Shown here: positions 44,121 through 46,541 of the stretch, one piece after another | Layout of the letters: every line of letters starts with the position of its first letter | Position numbering within the stretch: position 1 is the first letter of the stretch | Translations under genes and position numbers: made by a program | Notes under the pieces: generated by a model | The model's input: the letters and a program-made list of their open reading frames with translations, nothing else | Told to the model about the DNA's origin: nothing | The model's database searches: none | Source of the DNA: an uncultured Gammaproteobacteria bacterium | GTDB lineage: Bacteria > Pseudomonadota > Gammaproteobacteria > Pseudomonadales > Azotimanducaceae | DNA length: 46,541 nt | Reading direction: 5' to 3' | Assembly (NCBI GenBank): GCA_913050215.1 | Contig: CAJXBG010000016.1 | Location: 1 to 46,541 of the forward strand

Positions 44121-45470
44121 TTAGGGTTTAACGGATATAAGTGTAATGGTTGCTTCGCCTATCGTCAGTCTATTCCCGATTGAGAGTTTGGTCCCGTGTT
44201 CTATCGACTTGTCATTCAAAAGAACGAGATCAGTATCTCCGGGTATCTCGATGATTAGCGCATTGTTGTCGCGGTATAACACGCAGATCGGGTTTGTTTC
44301 ATTAACCTCAATCTGGGTTTCGCTAATGTTGCTTATCGGCAATCTCTCGCCAATCGCACTGGCATGGTTGTTTAAGAGCAAATGGGTGGGTACTTGCTCA
44401 GCTGAATCGGTTGACACGCCCTCAGAATGCGCCTTTGTTGCGACCGGTGATTCTGCGGGTTCACTCCGTGGCTTTGGTAAAGGCAAGCTGGTGATATGGG
44501 CAACCTGGTTGTCCTGCATAATTTTATCTAGATGCAGCGCGGTGCCCTGCGCAACGGCGTCACTTCGAAGCTCCTCTACCTCGACATTGTTGAGCAACGC
44601 CAAGGAGTCACTGAAACCGGGAAAGCCCTTGAATCTGTGTGAAACGTAAAGTTTTGCCTGTTCGTTTGTGGGTGCCTGGTTGCGTATTGCCTGAATAATC
44701 TGGGGGTATACGTTGGTGCAGGCGGAGAGTAGTTGATCCGGAGACACATTCACTGAGTAGTTGACATTTTTGTGCCGGAGCTCGAACAGTTTGTGCGTGG
44801 TGCCGAGATTTTTTATCCAGTCTGGTAGTTGGTCGTAAAGCGCTTGTTCACTCTCGGCTTGGTACATCGGATCAAACCGCGAAGACTGGATGAATTGATC
44901 TGCGATGATATTTGCCCAGCGGTCCCAGAGTGTAAATAGACCAGATTCCGTAACGGTAGAACTTTCTGCTCTTCTTAGTAATCCATCATTTCTAAAAACA
45001 GACAAAACGATTCTGTGAAGATGTATGTCGAGGTGAAGTACAAGTGAGTGAGGACTTGGTATCGCAACCGAGATCAGACCTGTATCGACGAGGCTTTTCA
45101 CGCTCAACTGGCATTCGTTAGCCATGCCAAGCAATAGTGCTAATTGGTTTTTTGTATAATATCCTGGTACCGCGAAAACCAGTTCTCCAATATCCTGATC
45201 GAGTTGTGATGCGATGTGTTCTAGATGTGCAAAAGCGAGATCTGCATGATGGCGAATATTAGCAGTACCGTTCGCCATAGCGTCTGTGCCTAGCTGGTTC
45301 CAGTATTTGTTGTTTGTCCACCTCGGTAGTCGTCGTGCGTTCTCTGCGCCGCTATTACCGATGAGCAAATTGCTGCCGTCGAGTACCGCATAACCGGGGC
45401 TCACGGTCACGAGCTTTTCCTCTTGGAAAACTTGAATGCCCGAATCGTTTAGTTCAATCAATGTGGCCAA
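44121..45470 (-). CDS. Degenerate Hsp70/actin-fold protein with FHA-like C-terminus
   Basis: The 449-residue protein has no signal peptide. Residues about 1-330 follow an Hsp70/FtsA-like plan: AVPGYYTKNQLALLLGMANE (99-118) and SLVDTGLISVA match the Hsp70 connect-1 region. The phosphate loops and adenosine motif are altered: LIELNDSGIQVF lacks the DLGTT loop, LHLDIHLHRIVLSVF lacks LGGGT, and SHRFKGFPGFSDSL lacks the GG of GGxxR. ATP use may be lost. After a Pro/Ser/Glu-rich linker (about 330-375) the last 80 residues look like an FHA fold, ending LNDKSIEHGTKLSIGNRLTI. It is likely a cytoplasmic scaffold of the operon's membrane complex. The call is by visible pattern and is an inference. Confidence 0.7.
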   Translation of the reverse strand: MATLIELNDSGIQVFQEEKLVTVSPGYAVLDGSNLLIGNSGAENARRLPRWTNNKYWNQLGTDAMANGTANIRHHADLAFAHLEHIASQLDQDIGELVFAVPGYYTKNQLALLLGMANECQLSVKSLVDTGLISVAIPSPHSLVLHLDIHLHRIVLSVFRNDGLLRRAESSTVTESGLFTLWDRWANIIADQFIQSSRFDPMYQAESEQALYDQLPDWIKNLGTTHKLFELRHKNVNYSVNVSPDQLLSACTNVYPQIIQAIRNQAPTNEQAKLYVSHRFKGFPGFSDSLALLNNVEVEELRSDAVAQGTALHLDKIMQDNQVAHITSLPLPKPRSEPAESPVATKAHSEGVSTDSAEQVPTHLLLNNHASAIGERLPISNISETQIEVNETNPICVLYRDNNALIIEIPGDTDLVLLNDKSIEHGTKLSIGNRLTIGEATITLISVKP

Positions 45471-45498
45471 TGAAAAATCCCTGCTTGATAAGCGATGC

Positions 45499-46302
45499 TT
45501 ATTGCACCTGGTTTTGAAGGTTCCTGATCAGTCGATTGTCGCAGTAGTCTTCCGCGTCCAACACCAGCCTTTCCTGAGTAAGCTGCAACTGGTGCATGAG
45601 AAACATGATAAGAATGCTGATCAACAGGGCCACGAATGTTGAGTTGAAGGCAATGCCCAAACTCTGGGTGACACCTGCAATATCGCCTTGAACTGCTTTG
45701 TGTGCCTGCCCCAGCGCTTGACCAATACCTCTGACGGTACCAAGGAAACCGATAGAAGGTATTGCCCAGGCAATATAGCGAATCATCGATAGCTCGGAGT
45801 CGAGCCGCTCTGATTCTGATTCACATATCCCCTTGATTGTGCTCGATACGTCCTGAATGTTTCGGGTTGATCTGAAACGATGCAGTGCGGTGAGAAGTGC
45901 GCGGGGTAGCAGGTAACCATGCTGTGATTCAGGTAGGGCCTGAATAGGACGAGAATACTCGCGGGCGTCCTCCGGTAGGATACTCGTTCCGAGATTGATC
46001 GGCAGCAGGTCCAGCTGTAGCAAGTTCCTTTCTCTGTTGGTGAGCACCGCTTTGTATCCCATCAGTGATATCGCCCAGAACATCAGAATAAAGCAAGCTT
46101 CTTGCTCAAAATCTCTGATGACCACATAGGTTGATCGTTCAGGTACGAAATCAGGATTGGCGTTAAGCTCTATCGCCTGCTGTTCAAGGATCGCCGTCGC
46201 ATTAGGCCTGATAATGGAAACGTAGGCTGCATGAACGATGATGACAGCGATGATCAGCGAAAAAAGCTGGAAGATGAATTCAACGGGAAGTTGTTTTCGC
46301 AC
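45499..46302 (-). CDS. MotA/TolQ/ExbB-type proton channel protein
   Basis: A 267-residue inner-membrane protein with four hydrophobic segments (about 11-30, 68-86, 174-196 and 214-236). The C-terminal pair carries the MotA/TolQ/ExbB pattern: AIPSIGFLGTVRGIGQALGQ (180-199), then a short loop and LGIAFNSTFVALLISILIMF. Polar residues inside (T in GTV, S/T in NSTF) agree with ion passage. Such channels use proton or sodium flow to drive a partner with a TolR/MotB-type helix, and two such partners are encoded downstream. Gaps in the operon are 8 bp to the preceding gene and 28 bp to the next. Confidence 0.85.
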   Translation of the reverse strand: MRKQLPVEFIFQLFSLIIAVIIVHAAYVSIIRPNATAILEQQAIELNANPDFVPERSTYVVIRDFEQEACFILMFWAISLMGYKAVLTNRERNLLQLDLLPINLGTSILPEDAREYSRPIQALPESQHGYLLPRALLTALHRFRSTRNIQDVSSTIKGICESESERLDSELSMIRYIAWAIPSIGFLGTVRGIGQALGQAHKAVQGDIAGVTQSLGIAFNSTFVALLISILIMFLMHQLQLTQERLVLDAEDYCDNRLIRNLQNQVQ

Positions 46303-46310
46303 AGGTTCTC

Positions 46311-46541
46311 CTAGATGTTAGTTGGGAAGGCGACAGCTTTTTCAGTGTCGATTTCCTCGCTTGGTATAAAAATCTGAACTCGTTCACTTAAGGTTGGTTT
46401 CTCATCCGTCGTGTTTGTTCTCGGGCGCTCGTCTTCGGGCGCGGAATCTATTTTTGGATTCGATGATACGACTTCCGCCTCTGTAGGTTCCGCTGCTGCA
46501 GTCACAGAATCAGGTTGTTGTGTCGCTGTTTCTGTTTCTGT
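46311..46541 (-). CDS. C-terminal part of an unidentified Thr/Glu/Pro-rich protein (partial, cut by window edge)
   Basis: The open frame runs in from the window edge without a stop, so it is not a 64-residue gene starting at the GTG at 46505. The last 76 residues are rich in Thr, Glu, Pro and Ala (TETETATQQPDSV) and end ERVQIFIPSEEIDTEKAVAF followed by PTNI. This looks like a disordered linker or tail. It is 8 bp upstream of the channel gene on the same strand, so it probably belongs to the same operon as its first visible member. No family can be assigned. Confidence 0.65.
   Translation of the reverse strand, partial: TETETATQQPDSVTAAAEPTEAEVVSSNPKIDSAPEDERPRTNTTDEKPTLSERVQIFIPSEEIDTEKAVAFPTNI

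Noticed and set aside
44146-44649. 167-residue plus-strand frame
   Set aside because: Antisense to the Hsp70-like gene, no ribosome site, and strongly Ser/Leu-biased composition typical of a shadow frame.
42022-46302. Zorya anti-phage system or flagellar MotAB
   Set aside because: There is no helicase or nuclease partner (ZorC/D), the VWA replaces the peptidoglycan-binding domain of MotB, and no flagellar gene is near. Only the channel type is shared.
46311-46505. A complete 64-residue gene starting at the GTG at 46505
   Set aside because: The frame stays open to the window edge with the same composition, so the GTG is just a Val codon in a larger partial gene.
1-46541. tRNA, rRNA, CRISPR array, insertion sequence or prophage
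   Set aside because: No cloverleaf, repeated spacers, transposase, integrase or phage structural gene was recognised on reading both strands. A dedicated tool could still find a small RNA.

Overview
The window reads as chromosomal DNA of a free-living gammaproteobacterium. Housekeeping genes such as ygiQ, trhO, dbpA, tal, rarD and ybjQ have the classic gammaproteobacterial form. The GTP-type PEP carboxykinase and the many acyl-CoA, wax-ester and xenobiotic-type enzymes suggest a marine, oil- or lipid-using lineage of the OMG/Cellvibrionales kind. The taxonomy is inference from gene content, because no rRNA or single-copy marker is present. I saw no tRNA, rRNA, CRISPR array, transposase, integrase or prophage gene.

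Left part (1-7.4 kb): the tail of a plus-strand gene and a bidirectional terminator, then pckG, ygiQ, a membrane-targeted M24 peptidase and an AspC/TyrB-type aminotransferase. Middle part (7.6-30.6 kb): a long catabolic stretch in small, often convergent or divergent units. It holds an acyl-CoA ligase, a type III CoA-transferase, a VOC plus double-cupin protein overlapping a PD-(D/E)xK-like gene, an HCCA-isomerase-like and quinone-reductase pair, a WS/DGAT acyltransferase, an ACAD10/11-like kinase, a hydrolase, a nitroreductase, two ferredoxins ([2Fe-2S] and Rieske), an epoxide hydrolase, a second quinone reductase, a MarR regulator facing a secreted split-barrel-like protein, and an MMPL/RND exporter followed by an MFS carrier and a TauD-like dioxygenase. 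SirB1-like, TrhO and peroxiredoxin genes are interspersed.

Right-centre part (30.6-40.4 kb): dbpA, transaldolase, a Nudix/fatty-acyl-CoA ligase pair, small membrane proteins, a rarD-DoxX-thioesterase operon, ybjQ and a methyltransferase.

Right end (40.5-46.5 kb): the most unusual region. A tightly packed minus-strand operon encodes, in transcription order, the Thr/Glu/Pro-rich tail of a protein that runs off the window, a MotA/TolQ/ExbB-type channel, a degenerate Hsp70/actin-fold protein with an FHA-like C-terminus, and two paralogous proteins. Each paralogue has one TolR/MotB-like N-terminal membrane helix with a conserved Asp, a coiled coil and a von Willebrand A domain. I infer an ion-driven envelope machine in which periplasmic VWA domains replace the usual peptidoglycan-binding domain. 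A secreted DUF4139 protein converges on this operon. This is the best candidate in the window for an undescribed system.
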